64,000 nt of DNA from Nocardia niwae NBRC 108934 = DSM 45340 (GCF_001613465.1 NZ_BDCK01000015.1:620001-684000); one strand, 5' to 3'. Counted from the stretch's first letter, positions 40,725-49,136 are shown. Notes: generated by a model not told the origin, from the sequence alone. Numbers and translations: made by a program.

Positions 40725-42221
40725 GTGGCGGTGGTCGACGCAAGCGTGCCCACGCTGCGTCCGTCCGAGCTGGAGAGGTTGGCTCAGCTGGACGAACACA
40801 ATGAACTCTCCGCCGAGCAGGTGCGATCGAGTTCGAAGCGGCTGGGCGTGCCGGAGGAAGACCTGCGGAGGTGGCTGGCGGACCGCCGCGGCGCCTCCGC
40901 GCCCGCCGACCGCGACGATGCCCCCGAGCCACCGACCACGCGCATCGACGCGCCCGAGTCTGCCGGAGCGCGGGCCGATGCCGAGCCGGCCGCCAGGCAG
41001 ACCGGTGTCCCGGAGCCGGCCACCACGCAGACCGGGGGTTCGGAGCCGGCTGCCACGCGGATCGGGGTTCCGGAGCCGGCCACCACACGGATCGGGGTCC
41101 CGGAGCCGGCCACCACACGGATCGGGGTTCCCGAGCCGGCCACCACACGGATCAATGTTCCGGAGCCGCCGACCAAATACGTCGGGTACGGTGAGGGCCA
41201 CCCCCGGCCGTCCCGCATCATCACCCTCTCCGACGCGGTCGGCGATGGACTGCTTCCGCAAATCTCCGATGGTGACGTCACCACCTTCCGGGCCGACGCC
41301 TACCGGAGCTTGCCATCGAAAGAGTTCGCGCGCATCGACGCCGTCTATACCGATGGGATCCAGACGACCTGCCGATGGCTTGCCGAACACACCGGACGGC
41401 CGTGCAGACACGACCTGAACCAGAACGGCGTCGGAAGCTGGCTCGGGCCTCGCGGGGCCGGTCTGGCCGAATACATGCTCTCGGTGCTGCAACCTCGCCT
41501 CGCCTCGCCGGATCGCTTCCCGCAGGGTCACGGCGCCGGGGTGGTGGACGAGTGGAACGACATCCTGAGCCTGTACCGGTTCCTCGGCAGTCTGGTCGCC
41601 GACAGCCCCGGCCGCGGGCACACCATCACACGCCTGCGTGGCGCGCAGGCCGCGTTCCTGCTCCACGGTCTGCGGTTGGATCTGCCGCCGGATCTGGCGT
41701 ACTCGGTCGGGCCGGGGTTGACGACGGTCCCGATCGACGACGACCTCGTCGCCCGTATCCGCGCCCGTACGGCCGATCCGGTCGACGCGGCGGCGCTCGC
41801 CACCGCGTTGTTCACCGGCGCAACCGCGATGGAGCTCAACGCGATACCCTCGGTCGCGCTCACCGCTGATGCTTTGATCTTCAACGGCCCGATCGGTTAC
41901 ACCCACGCGCCCGACCTGTACGTGTGGGCGATCCCGCCCGCGGCGCGTCCACTGCTCTACGACGCCCGCGTCCACCAGGAAGCACGTCCCGCATCCAATG
42001 GCAAACTGTTCGCCGGAGCCATCGGTGGCGCGGGCTTCCGCCTCCGCAGGCTCGCCGCCGCGTGCGAGGTGACCCTGCCGGACCTGTACCACTGGCACCA
42101 CAGCTGGATCCGCCAGGCCGGACTTCTCCGGAGGTCCGAACAACCGACGCCGGCCCGCAATACCGATCTGCTCTTCGGGCTGAAACTCGCGCCCCGGCCG
42201 CGCCGCCGCCGCGCACGCTGA
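40725..42221 (+). CDS. Unknown 498-aa protein with decapeptide repeats
   Basis: I do not recognise this protein. GTG 40725 has GGGAGG 6 nt upstream. Residues 1-55 are helical and HTH-like (LSAEQVRSSSKRLGVPEEDL). Residues 93-152 form six tandem copies of a decapeptide close to TRIGVPEPAT, a Pro/Glu/Thr-rich linker. The remaining 340 residues are globular. Within them LATALFTGATAMELNAI followed by TADALIFNG resembles the box-I region of tyrosine recombinases (TGLRxxEL), but the catalytic arginine position is threonine and no C-terminal Tyr motif is visible. It could be an inactive integrase-like DNA-binding protein. It is a single gene, convergent with the next. Confidence 0.75.
   Translation: MAVVDASVPTLRPSELERLAQLDEHNELSAEQVRSSSKRLGVPEEDLRRWLADRRGASAPADRDDAPEPPTTRIDAPESAGARADAEPAARQTGVPEPATTQTGGSEPAATRIGVPEPATTRIGVPEPATTRIGVPEPATTRINVPEPPTKYVGYGEGHPRPSRIITLSDAVGDGLLPQISDGDVTTFRADAYRSLPSKEFARIDAVYTDGIQTTCRWLAEHTGRPCRHDLNQNGVGSWLGPRGAGLAEYMLSVLQPRLASPDRFPQGHGAGVVDEWNDILSLYRFLGSLVADSPGRGHTITRLRGAQAAFLLHGLRLDLPPDLAYSVGPGLTTVPIDDDLVARIRARTADPVDAAALATALFTGATAMELNAIPSVALTADALIFNGPIGYTHAPDLYVWAIPPAARPLLYDARVHQEARPASNGKLFAGAIGGAGFRLRRLAAACEVTLPDLYHWHHSWIRQAGLLRRSEQPTPARNTDLLFGLKLAPRPRRRRAR
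41001..41180 (+). repeat. Six tandem 30-bp in-frame repeats
   Basis: Six units of exactly 30 bp start at 41001, 41031, 41061, 41091, 41121 and 41151. Units 3-5 are nearly identical (ATCGGGGT-YCC-GAGCC...), while the outer ones diverge. Because the period is 30 bp, copy-number change would keep the reading frame. The units encode VPEPATTRIG-like decapeptides. Confidence 0.9.
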
Positions 42222-42240
42222 CGCGGGCGGCGACGCCGAA

Positions 42241-42579
42241 TCACCCCGTACCGTCGAGGAGATGCTTCGGCGCCGCCTGCCGCCAGGAGTCGAGCACGAT
42301 GGCTTCCAGTTCGTCCCGGTCGTCCAGGGCGATCAGACGCGCACGAACCCAGGCGTTGTTCGCTTCATGAGCGGCGATCCAGAACTTGGCCGGTTCGGCG
42401 ACGACGAGTTCGTCGCGGTCGGCGACCGGGCAGCGGACCGCCATCGAGGTCTCCGCCTCCGGAAGGGTGAGGAACAGTTTGCCCGAGACCCGGAAAATGG
42501 GCATCCCCCAAGCGAACTGTTCGGATGTCTCCGGCAGTGACAGTGCGAAGGCCCGGACATCGTCCCCGGTGAAACTCAT
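42241..42579 (-). CDS. MmcQ/YjbR family protein
   Basis: A 112-aa protein of the MmcQ/YjbR (PF04237) fold, a small DNA-binding-like domain of unknown role. The family pattern is visible: a SFTGDDVRAFALSLPET start, WGMPIFRVSGKLFLTL, the mid-strand AEPAKFWIAAH and NNAWVRARL. ATG 42579 has GGAAGG about 9 nt upstream. It is convergent with the 498-aa gene, only 19 bp apart. No function is claimed. Confidence 0.82.
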   Translation of the reverse strand: MSFTGDDVRAFALSLPETSEQFAWGMPIFRVSGKLFLTLPEAETSMAVRCPVADRDELVVAEPAKFWIAAHEANNAWVRARLIALDDRDELEAIVLDSWRQAAPKHLLDGTG

Positions 42580-42780
42580 GCACCGAATCCTTCCAGGCCG
42601 CAAGGAAACCTCCGTACGCGGTCGATCCAGAGGGCGCTGTGCCAACGGGACAAGGAAGCGGCTGCCGAGCACAACCCACGCAAGCACAGCTTGTACCCGA
42701 TGTGGCGACGAGTTTTCCCGATCCCGGGCTGGGTATGCGGCCGGGTGGGACGAAGGTCCGCGGTCGGAGGAGTTGCGGGC

Positions 42781-44238
42781 ATGGAGTGGTTCACCGCATC
42801 CGAATACTGGCTCAGCAGGCAACTGCTGACCCGCGGTGTCGCGGCCGTCTATTTCATCGCCTTCGTGGTCGCCGCTCGGCAATTCCGGGCGCTGATCGGG
42901 GAGCACGGCATGCTGCCGGTGCCGCGGTGGCTGGAGCGGCGGTCGTTCCGGCGGACGCCGAGCATCTTCCATGTCCACTATTCCGATCGCTTCTTCGCCG
43001 TCGTCTCCTGGTTCGGCGCGGCGCTGTCGGCGGCGATGGTCGCCGGCGCGGCCGACCTCGTGCCGCTGTGGGCGGCGATGCTGCTGTGGGCGACGTTGTG
43101 GGCGCTCTACCTGTCGATCGTGAACGTCGGACAGGAGTGGTACGCGTTCGGCTGGGAGTCACTGCTGCTGGAATGCGGCTTCCTGGTCATCTTCCTCGGC
43201 AATGACAGCACGGCGCCGCCGGTGCTGGTGCTGTGGCTCGCCCGCTGGTTGCTGTTCCGGGTGGAGTTCGGCGCCGGGCTGATCAAAATGCGCGGTGACC
43301 GGTGCTGGCGCGACCTGACCTGCCTGTACTACCACCACGAGACGCAGCCGATGCCCGGACCGCTGAGCTGGTTCTTCCACCACCTGCCCAAGCCGCTGCA
43401 CCGGGCGGAGGTGCTGGGTAACCATTTCGCGCAGTTGGTCGTGCCCTTCGGCTTGTTCGCCCCGCAACCGGTGGCGAGCATCGCCGCGGCCGTCATCGTG
43501 ATCACCCAGCTGTGGCTGGTGCTCTCGGGCAATTTCGCCTGGTTGAACTGGGTGACGATCGTTCTCGCGTGCGGCGCCGTCAGTGGACCCGTGGCAGCAG
43601 CGGTACTACCGGTTCCCGCCCCACCGGCGCTGCCGGGGCCACCGCCGTGGTTCATCGGCCTGGTCATCGCGTTCACCACGCTGGTGGTCTTCCTCAGCTA
43701 CCGGCCCGCCCGCAATCTGATCTCCAGTCACCAGGCGATGAACCGATCGTTCGACCCGTATCACCTGGTCAACACCTACGGGGCGTTCGGCAGCATCGGC
43801 CGCACCCGTTACGAAGTCGTTGTCGAAGGCACCGACGAGCAGGCCCTCACCGACCGGACGCAGTGGCGGGAATACGAGTTCAAGGGCAAGCCCGGCGATC
43901 CGCGGCGGCTTCCACGTCAATGGGCGCCCTACCATTTGCGCCTGGACTGGCTCATGTGGTTCGCCGCCGCCTCACCGGGGTATGCGGAGTCGTGGCTGGG
44001 TCCTTTCCTGGCACGACTGCTGGTGAACGACCCGGCCACGCTGCGGCTGCTACGACACAATCCGTTCCCCGAGGCCGCGCCGCGTTTCATCCGGGCGCAG
44101 CTGTATCTGTACCGCTTCACGACACGGCGCGAATTGGCCGACACCCGGGCGTGGTGGCACCGCACCCTGGTGAGCCGTTACGTTCCGCCTCTCTCCCTGG
44201 ACGATCTGCGCTACCGCAGCCGCTCCGGCAGGCGATGA
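42781..44238 (+). CDS. Lipase maturation factor family membrane protein
   Basis: A 485-aa polytopic membrane protein homologous to vertebrate lipase maturation factor 1. Several hydrophobic segments are followed by the family hallmarks LLFRVEFGAGLIKMRGDRCW, LTCLYYHHETQPMPGPLSW, LVNTYGAFGSIGRTRYEVVV, EYEFKGKPGDP and PYHLRLDWLMWFAA. ATG 42781 follows GGAGGAG by about 7 nt. Bacterial members are uncharacterised; a role in folding or maturing exported enzymes is only inferred from the eukaryotic relatives. Confidence 0.9.
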   Translation: MEWFTASEYWLSRQLLTRGVAAVYFIAFVVAARQFRALIGEHGMLPVPRWLERRSFRRTPSIFHVHYSDRFFAVVSWFGAALSAAMVAGAADLVPLWAAMLLWATLWALYLSIVNVGQEWYAFGWESLLLECGFLVIFLGNDSTAPPVLVLWLARWLLFRVEFGAGLIKMRGDRCWRDLTCLYYHHETQPMPGPLSWFFHHLPKPLHRAEVLGNHFAQLVVPFGLFAPQPVASIAAAVIVITQLWLVLSGNFAWLNWVTIVLACGAVSGPVAAAVLPVPAPPALPGPPPWFIGLVIAFTTLVVFLSYRPARNLISSHQAMNRSFDPYHLVNTYGAFGSIGRTRYEVVVEGTDEQALTDRTQWREYEFKGKPGDPRRLPRQWAPYHLRLDWLMWFAAASPGYAESWLGPFLARLLVNDPATLRLLRHNPFPEAAPRFIRAQLYLYRFTTRRELADTRAWWHRTLVSRYVPPLSLDDLRYRSRSGRR

Positions 44239-44377
44239 CATTCCGAGAAGCCCTGACGGACAACGTCTTGCGCTCGCGGGCAGGCCGGTTGGGTGGGATT
44301 CGCCACAGTGGCGTGGCGACGATCGGCGGCGAAAGCGGGTATGCGCTGAATGACGCAACCGACCGAAGGAGGATGTC

Positions 44378-44524
44378 ATGTCCGTTTCGGCCTCGCGCTC
44401 GCAGTATCGCGCCGCCCGACGCGACGACAGCGGCTATTCCGGCTCCGAGGGGCCCATCGAATGGACCGTTGCGGCATGGGTGTTGGTGGTGACCGTGCTG
44501 AGCATTGCGCTGGCACTGCTGTAA
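44378..44524 (+). CDS. Small single-span membrane protein (48 aa)
   Basis: A 48-aa peptide preceded by a perfect AAGGAGG (44366-44372) five nt before ATG 44378. The N-terminal half is basic and polar (SASRSQYRAARRDD); the C-terminal half is one hydrophobic helix (EWTVAAWVLVVTVLSIALAL). It lies between the lipase maturation factor and MscS genes. It is not a known family to me, but the very strong ribosome site and clean topology support a real product. Confidence 0.65.
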   Translation: MSVSASRSQYRAARRDDSGYSGSEGPIEWTVAAWVLVVTVLSIALALL

Positions 44525-44727
44525 GAACACCGCCTTGGCGGGGTGACGGCTCCCCGGCAACGACCGCGGCCGGACGCCGCTACGCCGAAGCCGCCACCGA
44601 AGCATTCCACCCACCTGTACGGCAGCCGGGCGGCATCGATCGCTCGGAATTCTCGTCGCGCTGCCCAGCCTGCGAAAGACTGGGCAGCGCCTCGGGGTGG
44701 GTGGACGAGGAGAAGGAGTTCGCTCTG

Positions 44728-45807
44728 TTGGAGGAAGTACTACGGCCGCTCATCGTCGTGTTCGGTACGGTGGCGCTCACCGTGACGGCCGGCCTGCTGT
44801 TCGATCGATTATTGCGTTACTCCGCCCGCAGACGTCCGGGCGATCAACTCCCCACACTGTTGCGCCGGGTGCAATTGCCACTGCAGGTCCTGCTGGGCTC
44901 GGTGGCGTTGCATGCCACCTACCCGCTGGCGCATCTCGATCTGCGCCAGGACGCGATGATCCGGACCGTCCTGGCCACGGCGGCGATCATGTCGGCGGCC
45001 TGGGTGGTCATCCGCGCCGCCGACGCGGTCGCGGAGAACACGTTGCGCTCCTACGCCCGGCGCACCCAGGACATCACGCGAGTGCGGCAACTGCGCACCC
45101 AGCTCGGCCTGGTCCGCCGGATCATCACGTCGGTCCTGGTGGTCACGACGGCCGCCATGGTCATCCTGCTGCTGGTTCCGAGTCTGCGCACCCTGGGCAC
45201 CTCTCTGCTGGCCTCGGCAGGCGTAATCGGCATCATCGCCGGTGTCGCGGCGCAGTCGACCTTGAGCAATCTGATCGCCGGGCTGCAGATCGCCTTCGGC
45301 GACTCGGTCAAGATCGGCGACACCGTCGTCGTCGAGGGGGAGTGGGGCATCGTCGAGGAGATCACCCTCGCCTTCCTCACCGTGCGGATCTGGGACGACC
45401 GGAGGCTCACCATGCCGGTCTCCTACTTCAACAACAAGCCGTACGAGAACTGGTCGCGCGGCGGGCCGCAGATCACCGGCACGGTCTACCTCTACCTGGA
45501 TCACAGCGCCCCGGTCCCGCTGCTGCGCGAGCATCTGCAGGAGTATCTGCGCACGCGGGCGGACTGGGACGGTCGCGACTGGAGTCTGCAGGTCACCGAC
45601 AGCACGCCGACGAACATCGTCGTGCGCGCGACCATGTCGGCGGCCAATGCCGACGACGTGTGGAACCTGCGCTGCGCGGTCCGCGAGGAGATGCTCGACT
45701 GGCTCGGCCGCAATCATCCACACGCTCTGCCGAAGATTTCCACGGCGATCACCGACTCCGCGGTCGGCGACCACCACTTGGCGCTGGCGGGCGATCGCGG
45801 CGACTGA
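44728..45807 (+). CDS. MscS-family mechanosensitive channel
   Basis: A 359-aa small-conductance mechanosensitive channel homologue that would release solutes under hypo-osmotic stress. Three or four membrane helices precede the pore helix and beta domain: LLASAGVIGIIAGVAAQSTL, SNLIAGLQIAFGDSVKIGD, VVVEGEWGIVEEITLAFLTV and LTMPVSYFNNKP. The start is set at TTG 44728 with AGAAGGAG 9 nt upstream; GTG 44701 would be the alternative. An upstream extension of the frame to 44350 overlaps the 48-aa gene and looks non-coding. Confidence 0.85.
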   Translation: MEEVLRPLIVVFGTVALTVTAGLLFDRLLRYSARRRPGDQLPTLLRRVQLPLQVLLGSVALHATYPLAHLDLRQDAMIRTVLATAAIMSAAWVVIRAADAVAENTLRSYARRTQDITRVRQLRTQLGLVRRIITSVLVVTTAAMVILLLVPSLRTLGTSLLASAGVIGIIAGVAAQSTLSNLIAGLQIAFGDSVKIGDTVVVEGEWGIVEEITLAFLTVRIWDDRRLTMPVSYFNNKPYENWSRGGPQITGTVYLYLDHSAPVPLLREHLQEYLRTRADWDGRDWSLQVTDSTPTNIVVRATMSAANADDVWNLRCAVREEMLDWLGRNHPHALPKISTAITDSAVGDHHLALAGDRGD

Positions 45808-45949
45808 CCTGCCGCACACGTCCGCACGCCCCGCTCAGGCGTCGGTGGCTTGGGCGGCGCCGCGGAGGTGCGAGTACGGCTCGCCGCACCGTCGGACGGC
45901 TACTATCGGCGCTGGGGAACGCATTCCAGACTCGAAGTGGGGGCCGACC

Positions 45950-46399
45950 ATGTCCGATGCGCCGGATGACCTGTTCGCGGGCACCGCATGGCACTACGCC
46001 CGCTATCGTCCGGATTATCCGCGGCCATTCTTCGACGACCTCGTGCGGCGGCTGCGCCTCGACGGAACCGGACGCCTCCTCGATCTGGGCTGCGGCAGGG
46101 GGCAGCTGACGGTCCCGTTGGCGCGGTACGTGGCCGAAGCGGTGGGCGTGGCTCCCGAGCCCGCGATGCTCGCCGAAGCCGCCCGGCGCGCTCAGGCCGA
46201 AGGGATCGGGAACGTGGCCTGGAGGCAAGGCAGTTCCGCGGACCTGCCAGGCGGTTTCGGGCGTTTCCGGCTGGTGACGATGGGCCGCTCGTTCCACTGG
46301 ATGGACCGTGGGAGAGTTCTGGCGGCGCTGTCAGGCGTGGTGGACGACGACGGCGCGGTCGTGATCGCGAACGACAGCTGTCTCGTGCGGAGGCACTAG
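45950..46399 (+). pseudogene. Class I SAM methyltransferase, C-terminally truncated
   Basis: The 149 residues encode the N-terminal SAM-binding half of a methyltransferase: FAGTAWHYARYRPDYP, LLDLGCGRGQLTVPLARYV (motif I), AEAVGVAPEPAMLAEAARRA and FRLVTMGRSFHWMDR. A TAG at 46397-46399 ends it right after VIANDSCLVRRH, where relatives continue for about 100 residues. Downstream sequence in all frames lacks the missing part, and the VOC promoter follows. It may be a pseudogene or, less likely, a short functional protein. Confidence 0.65.
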
Positions 46400-46456
46400 G
46401 GGCCCGGCCATCTCGTCGGTCGCCTGGTGCGGCAGGGCGAGACCCACGGAATCGGC

Positions 46457-46487
46457 TTGACCCTCCCGCTGCGTGAGGCTGGAGGGT
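46457..46487 (+). promoter_or_regulatory. MerR-type promoter giving a probably leaderless mRNA
   Basis: TTGACC (46457-46462) and GAGGGT (46482-46487) are 19 bp apart. Between them lies the dyad CCTCCCGC-T-GCGTGAGG (46462-46478) with one mismatch. The ATG of the VOC gene is 7 nt after the -10 element, so transcription should start at or next to the start codon. This architecture fits TipA-type MerR autoregulation. Confidence 0.72.
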
Positions 46488-46494
46488 GGGGTGT

Positions 46495-47031
46495 ATGAGT
46501 GACTACTACAACGCGTTCGAGATGAGTCCCGTGCCCGCTCCCGGCCCGGATGTGGCTGCACCGGAACTGTTCCATGGCATCTATGGCATGCCCGCGTTCG
46601 TGACGATTCCTACGAGCGATCTGGCGGCGTCGGTGGACTTCTGGATTCGTGGGCTCGGCTTCTTCGAGCTGTTCCGCATCCCCGGCAGTGTTGTGCATCT
46701 GCGGCGATGGGCGTTCCAGGACGTCCTGCTCGTCCCGGCGACCGTCGTGCCGGAGCAGGCACCGGCGATGAGCGTCAGTTTCGCATGCGTGCTCGGCCAG
46801 GTCGATTCCCTCGTCGAGGCTTGCCGTGCGTTGCGCCCGAACTCGGTCGATGGTCCCCGGGATACTCCCTGGAACACGCGCGATGTCGTGGTGATCACCC
46901 CCGAGCACGCGCGGATCGTGTTCACCGCGGCGAAGCCGTTCGATCCGGACAGCCAGGAGGCGAGGGACCTCGAGGCCGTCGGGATCACTCCACCGGGCGT
47001 CGGTCGCGGCGACAATGAAAAGCATGTCTGA
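46495..47031 (+). CDS. VOC (glyoxalase/bleomycin-resistance fold) protein
   Basis: A 178-aa vicinal-oxygen-chelate protein: AFVTIPTSDLAASVDFWIRG opens the fold and LGFFELFR, VVHLRRWAFQDVLLVPA and the second half VSFACVLGQVDSLVEACRAL follow. Such proteins either bind and sequester drugs or catalyse small ring-opening or isomerase steps; the metal ligands are not obvious here, favouring binding. It overlaps the following MerR gene by 17 nt and shares a MerR-type promoter, so the pair is a self-regulated unit, perhaps for resistance to a small molecule. Confidence 0.82.
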   Translation: MSDYYNAFEMSPVPAPGPDVAAPELFHGIYGMPAFVTIPTSDLAASVDFWIRGLGFFELFRIPGSVVHLRRWAFQDVLLVPATVVPEQAPAMSVSFACVLGQVDSLVEACRALRPNSVDGPRDTPWNTRDVVVITPEHARIVFTAAKPFDPDSQEARDLEAVGITPPGVGRGDNEKHV

Positions 47032-47827
47032 CGCCGCTGACGCCGATGGCCTGACTGTCGGTCAGGTCTCGACGCGTCTGGGCGTGACCATCCGCGCGCT
47101 GCACCACTGGGATGAAATCGGCCTGGCGAGTCCGTCACTGCGCTCGGCTGCCGGATACCGGCTCTACACCGCCGGTGATCTGGAACGCCTGCACCGCATC
47201 GTCGGTTATCGGGAGATCGGTCTCGGCCTGGACCGGATTCGGGTCATCTTGGACGATTCGACCGTAGACGTGCCCGGCGCATTGCGCGCGCAGCGCGGCC
47301 GGGTTGCCGAACGGATCGACCGCCTTCAGCAGCTCAGCGCCGGACTGGATCGGATGATCGATGCCCATGAGCGTGGCCTGCTCCTCACCGCCGAGCAGCA
47401 GGCCACGATCTTCGGCCCCCGGTGGAACCCGGACTGGCCCGCTCGAGCCCGTCAGCGCTATGGAGACACGACGCAGTGGCTGCAGTACGCCGAACGCTCG
47501 GCCGCTCGCGGTCCGGAGGAATGGCAGGCCGTCGCCGACGCCGTCGCCGGTCTCGAACGCGCCCTCGCGGATGCGATGGACGCCGGTGTCACACCTGGGA
47601 GTGCGGAAGCGAACCGACTCGTGGAGTGGCACCGCGAGGTTTTCGCTTCGTACTTCCCCCTCACCAGGCAGATGCAGGTCTGTCTCGGCCGCATGTTCGA
47701 GGCGGATCCGGGATTCGCTGCCCACTACGACGGCATCCGCGCAGGTCTTGCCACATGGTTTCGCCGGATCATCGACGCCGGCGCGCGCGCCCACGGCATC
47801 GACCCCGACACTGCGACCTGGCAGTAG
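47015..47827 (+). CDS. TipA-type MerR regulator
   Basis: A 270-aa activator. The MerR HTH is VGQVSTRLGVTIRALHHWDE followed by IGLASPSLRSAAGYRLYTAG; the coiled dimer helix (GALRAQRGRVAERIDRLQQL) leads into a TipAS-like C-terminal domain (about residues 125-270, with RARQRYGDTTQW and PLTRQMQVCLGRMFEADPGF). TipA proteins bind thiopeptide-like or hydrophobic ligands and activate their own promoters. ATG 47015 overlaps the VOC gene; ATG 47024 is the alternative. The dyad at 46462-46478 is its likely site. Confidence 0.9.
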   Translation: MKSMSDAADADGLTVGQVSTRLGVTIRALHHWDEIGLASPSLRSAAGYRLYTAGDLERLHRIVGYREIGLGLDRIRVILDDSTVDVPGALRAQRGRVAERIDRLQQLSAGLDRMIDAHERGLLLTAEQQATIFGPRWNPDWPARARQRYGDTTQWLQYAERSAARGPEEWQAVADAVAGLERALADAMDAGVTPGSAEANRLVEWHREVFASYFPLTRQMQVCLGRMFEADPGFAAHYDGIRAGLATWFRRIIDAGARAHGIDPDTATWQ

Positions 47828-47858
47828 GGCGCGTCCCCGGAGGCAATTCGGACCGCGT

Positions 47859-48359
47859 TCAGTGTTTCGGAAGGGTATGCAGGGTCACCCGGCTCAATCG
47901 ACCCGATTCGATCCGCGCCGTCAGGTAGGTGTGCTCCGGCTGCCTGCGCCTATCTGTCGGCGAGCCGGGATTGAGCAAGCGCAATCCGCTGTCCGCGATG
48001 CTGTCCCAGGGGATGTGGCTGTGCCCGAACACGAGCACATCGGTGGCCGGGAAATCGCGGGCGCAGCGCTGTTCCCGGCCCTTCGCGGGCCCGGTCTCGT
48101 GCACCACGGCCAGCCTGAGCCCTTCGAGTTCGGCATGTGCGACCTCGGGCAGCCGCGCGCGCAGTTCCGGACCGTCGTTGTTGCCGTAGACGCCGATGAG
48201 GCGGGCGCTGCGCGCTTCGAGCCGGTCCAGCAGCGCGGCCTCCACCCAGTCGCCCGCGTGTACGACCACGTCGGCCGCGTCGACCTCGCGCCAAAGCGGC
48301 TCCGGGAGATCGCGCGCACGTTTGGGCACGTGCGTATCGGAGATGATGAGCAACCGCAT
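47859..48359 (-). CDS. YfcE/MJ0936-type metallophosphoesterase
   Basis: A 166-aa calcineurin-like phosphoesterase. Metal-binding motifs are complete: DTH (8-10), HAGDW (35-39), YGNND (near 58-62), VVHETGP and GHSHIP. Family members hydrolyse phosphodiesters in vitro with Mn or Ni; the natural substrate is unclear. It is convergent with the MerR gene (31-bp gap). No partner genes are evident. Confidence 0.88.
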   Translation of the reverse strand: MRLLIISDTHVPKRARDLPEPLWREVDAADVVVHAGDWVEAALLDRLEARSARLIGVYGNNDGPELRARLPEVAHAELEGLRLAVVHETGPAKGREQRCARDFPATDVLVFGHSHIPWDSIADSGLRLLNPGSPTDRRRQPEHTYLTARIESGRLSRVTLHTLPKH

Positions 48360-48580
48360 GGTGACGGTGTACCACGTCAGGAGACGACCTCGGCTGACGT
48401 GCGGCGCATTGTCTCGCGCGGTCGACGGGATGTGTGAAGTATTTCGTGAGTGAGATCAATCACATCGTCTCGGTGGCTCGGTCGAGATTGGACCTCCGGT
48501 CGTGGGTATGCCCGGGCGTGACGGTGACGCTGCGCGGCGCACCGGTGCGACAGTTTCCATCGCGTTGTCCGGGAGGGCTT
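48360..48580. other. Promoter region between divergent genes
   Basis: A 221-bp gap between the phosphoesterase (minus) and the 50-aa peptide gene (plus). No repeat or RNA gene was recognised. Confidence 0.4.
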
Positions 48581-48733
48581 GTGTCTTCGATGCTTTCGTT
48601 TCTCATGCTCATGCTGATGCTGCCGGGGATGGCGACTGTCGCGGCGTACGCGACGGTCGCGGTCAGTGTGTGGCTCGAGGATCGTCGTGACGCCGGCGAG
48701 TCCGCGGTGCCTGTCGAAGCCCGCCGCCCGTAG
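48581..48733 (+). CDS. Small membrane peptide (50 aa)
   Basis: A 50-aa peptide starting at GTG 48581 with GGGAGG 5-6 nt upstream. The first 28 residues form one hydrophobic helix (MLSFLMLMLMLPGMATVAAY), followed by an acidic cytoplasmic-like tail (EDRRDAGESAVPVEARRP). It is convergent with the MNIO operon, separated by 19 bp. No family is recognised; the topology and start site make it plausible. Confidence 0.5.
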   Translation: MSSMLSFLMLMLMLPGMATVAAYATVAVSVWLEDRRDAGESAVPVEARRP

Positions 48734-48752
48734 GCCGGCGCGGGTTCGGCTT

Positions 48753-49136
48753 TCAGCGAGCGCCGCGGCCTCCGGCACGATGCCGACGGAACCAGCGGGT
48801 GACTCCTCGTCGGCGCGGCGCGGCGATCCAGTCGATACCTTCGGCTGCCGCGAAGGCGGCCGCGTCAGCGGAGGTCGTCGTTTTCGGATGCTCGCGGGCC
48901 CACGCGGTGAAGCGCGCGGGGAAGTCGCCATCGCACGCGCGCACCAGCAGCGGGAAGCGATGCGCCGCCTCACGGGCTCGCTTGTGCAGCAGGGCCTCGG
49001 CCGCCGCCGCCACGGCATCCACATCGAATCCCGCAGGTATGGCGGCTCCCGCGACCAGTGCGCGCACCAGCGCTGCCTGCCGCTCGGCCAAGGTGGCGTG
49101 GTCGGGCGGTCGCGCCGGTCCGGACCCGGCCGTCAC
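48753..49136 (-). CDS. Small partner protein of the MNIO operon
   Basis: A 127-aa soluble helical protein encoded last in the TIGR04222-MNIO operon; its GTG overlaps the MNIO stop by 4 nt (GTGA), so translation is coupled. The block RQAALVRALVAGAAIPAGFD followed by LLHKRAREAAHRFPLL and DFPARFTAWAREHP resembles, from memory, the C-terminal domain of SCO6045-like streptomycete proteins. In proteobacteria DUF692 enzymes are usually followed by a DUF2063-type substrate-delivery partner, and this protein may play that part: bringing the cysteine tail to the enzyme. Its fold and role are inferred. Confidence 0.7.
   Translation of the reverse strand: MTAGSGPARPPDHATLAERQAALVRALVAGAAIPAGFDVDAVAAAAEALLHKRAREAAHRFPLLVRACDGDFPARFTAWAREHPKTTTSADAAAFAAAEGIDWIAAPRRRGVTRWFRRHRAGGRGAR

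Noticed and set aside
41001..41180. A regular 30-bp repeat that could suggest a CRISPR array.
   Set aside because: The units are directly adjacent with no spacers, and they encode an in-frame decapeptide repeat inside a gene.
44350..44727. An N-terminal extension of the MscS frame back to ATG 44350.
   Set aside because: It runs through the 48-aa gene in another frame and is Arg/Gly-rich, without membrane character. The strong ribosome site there serves the small peptide.
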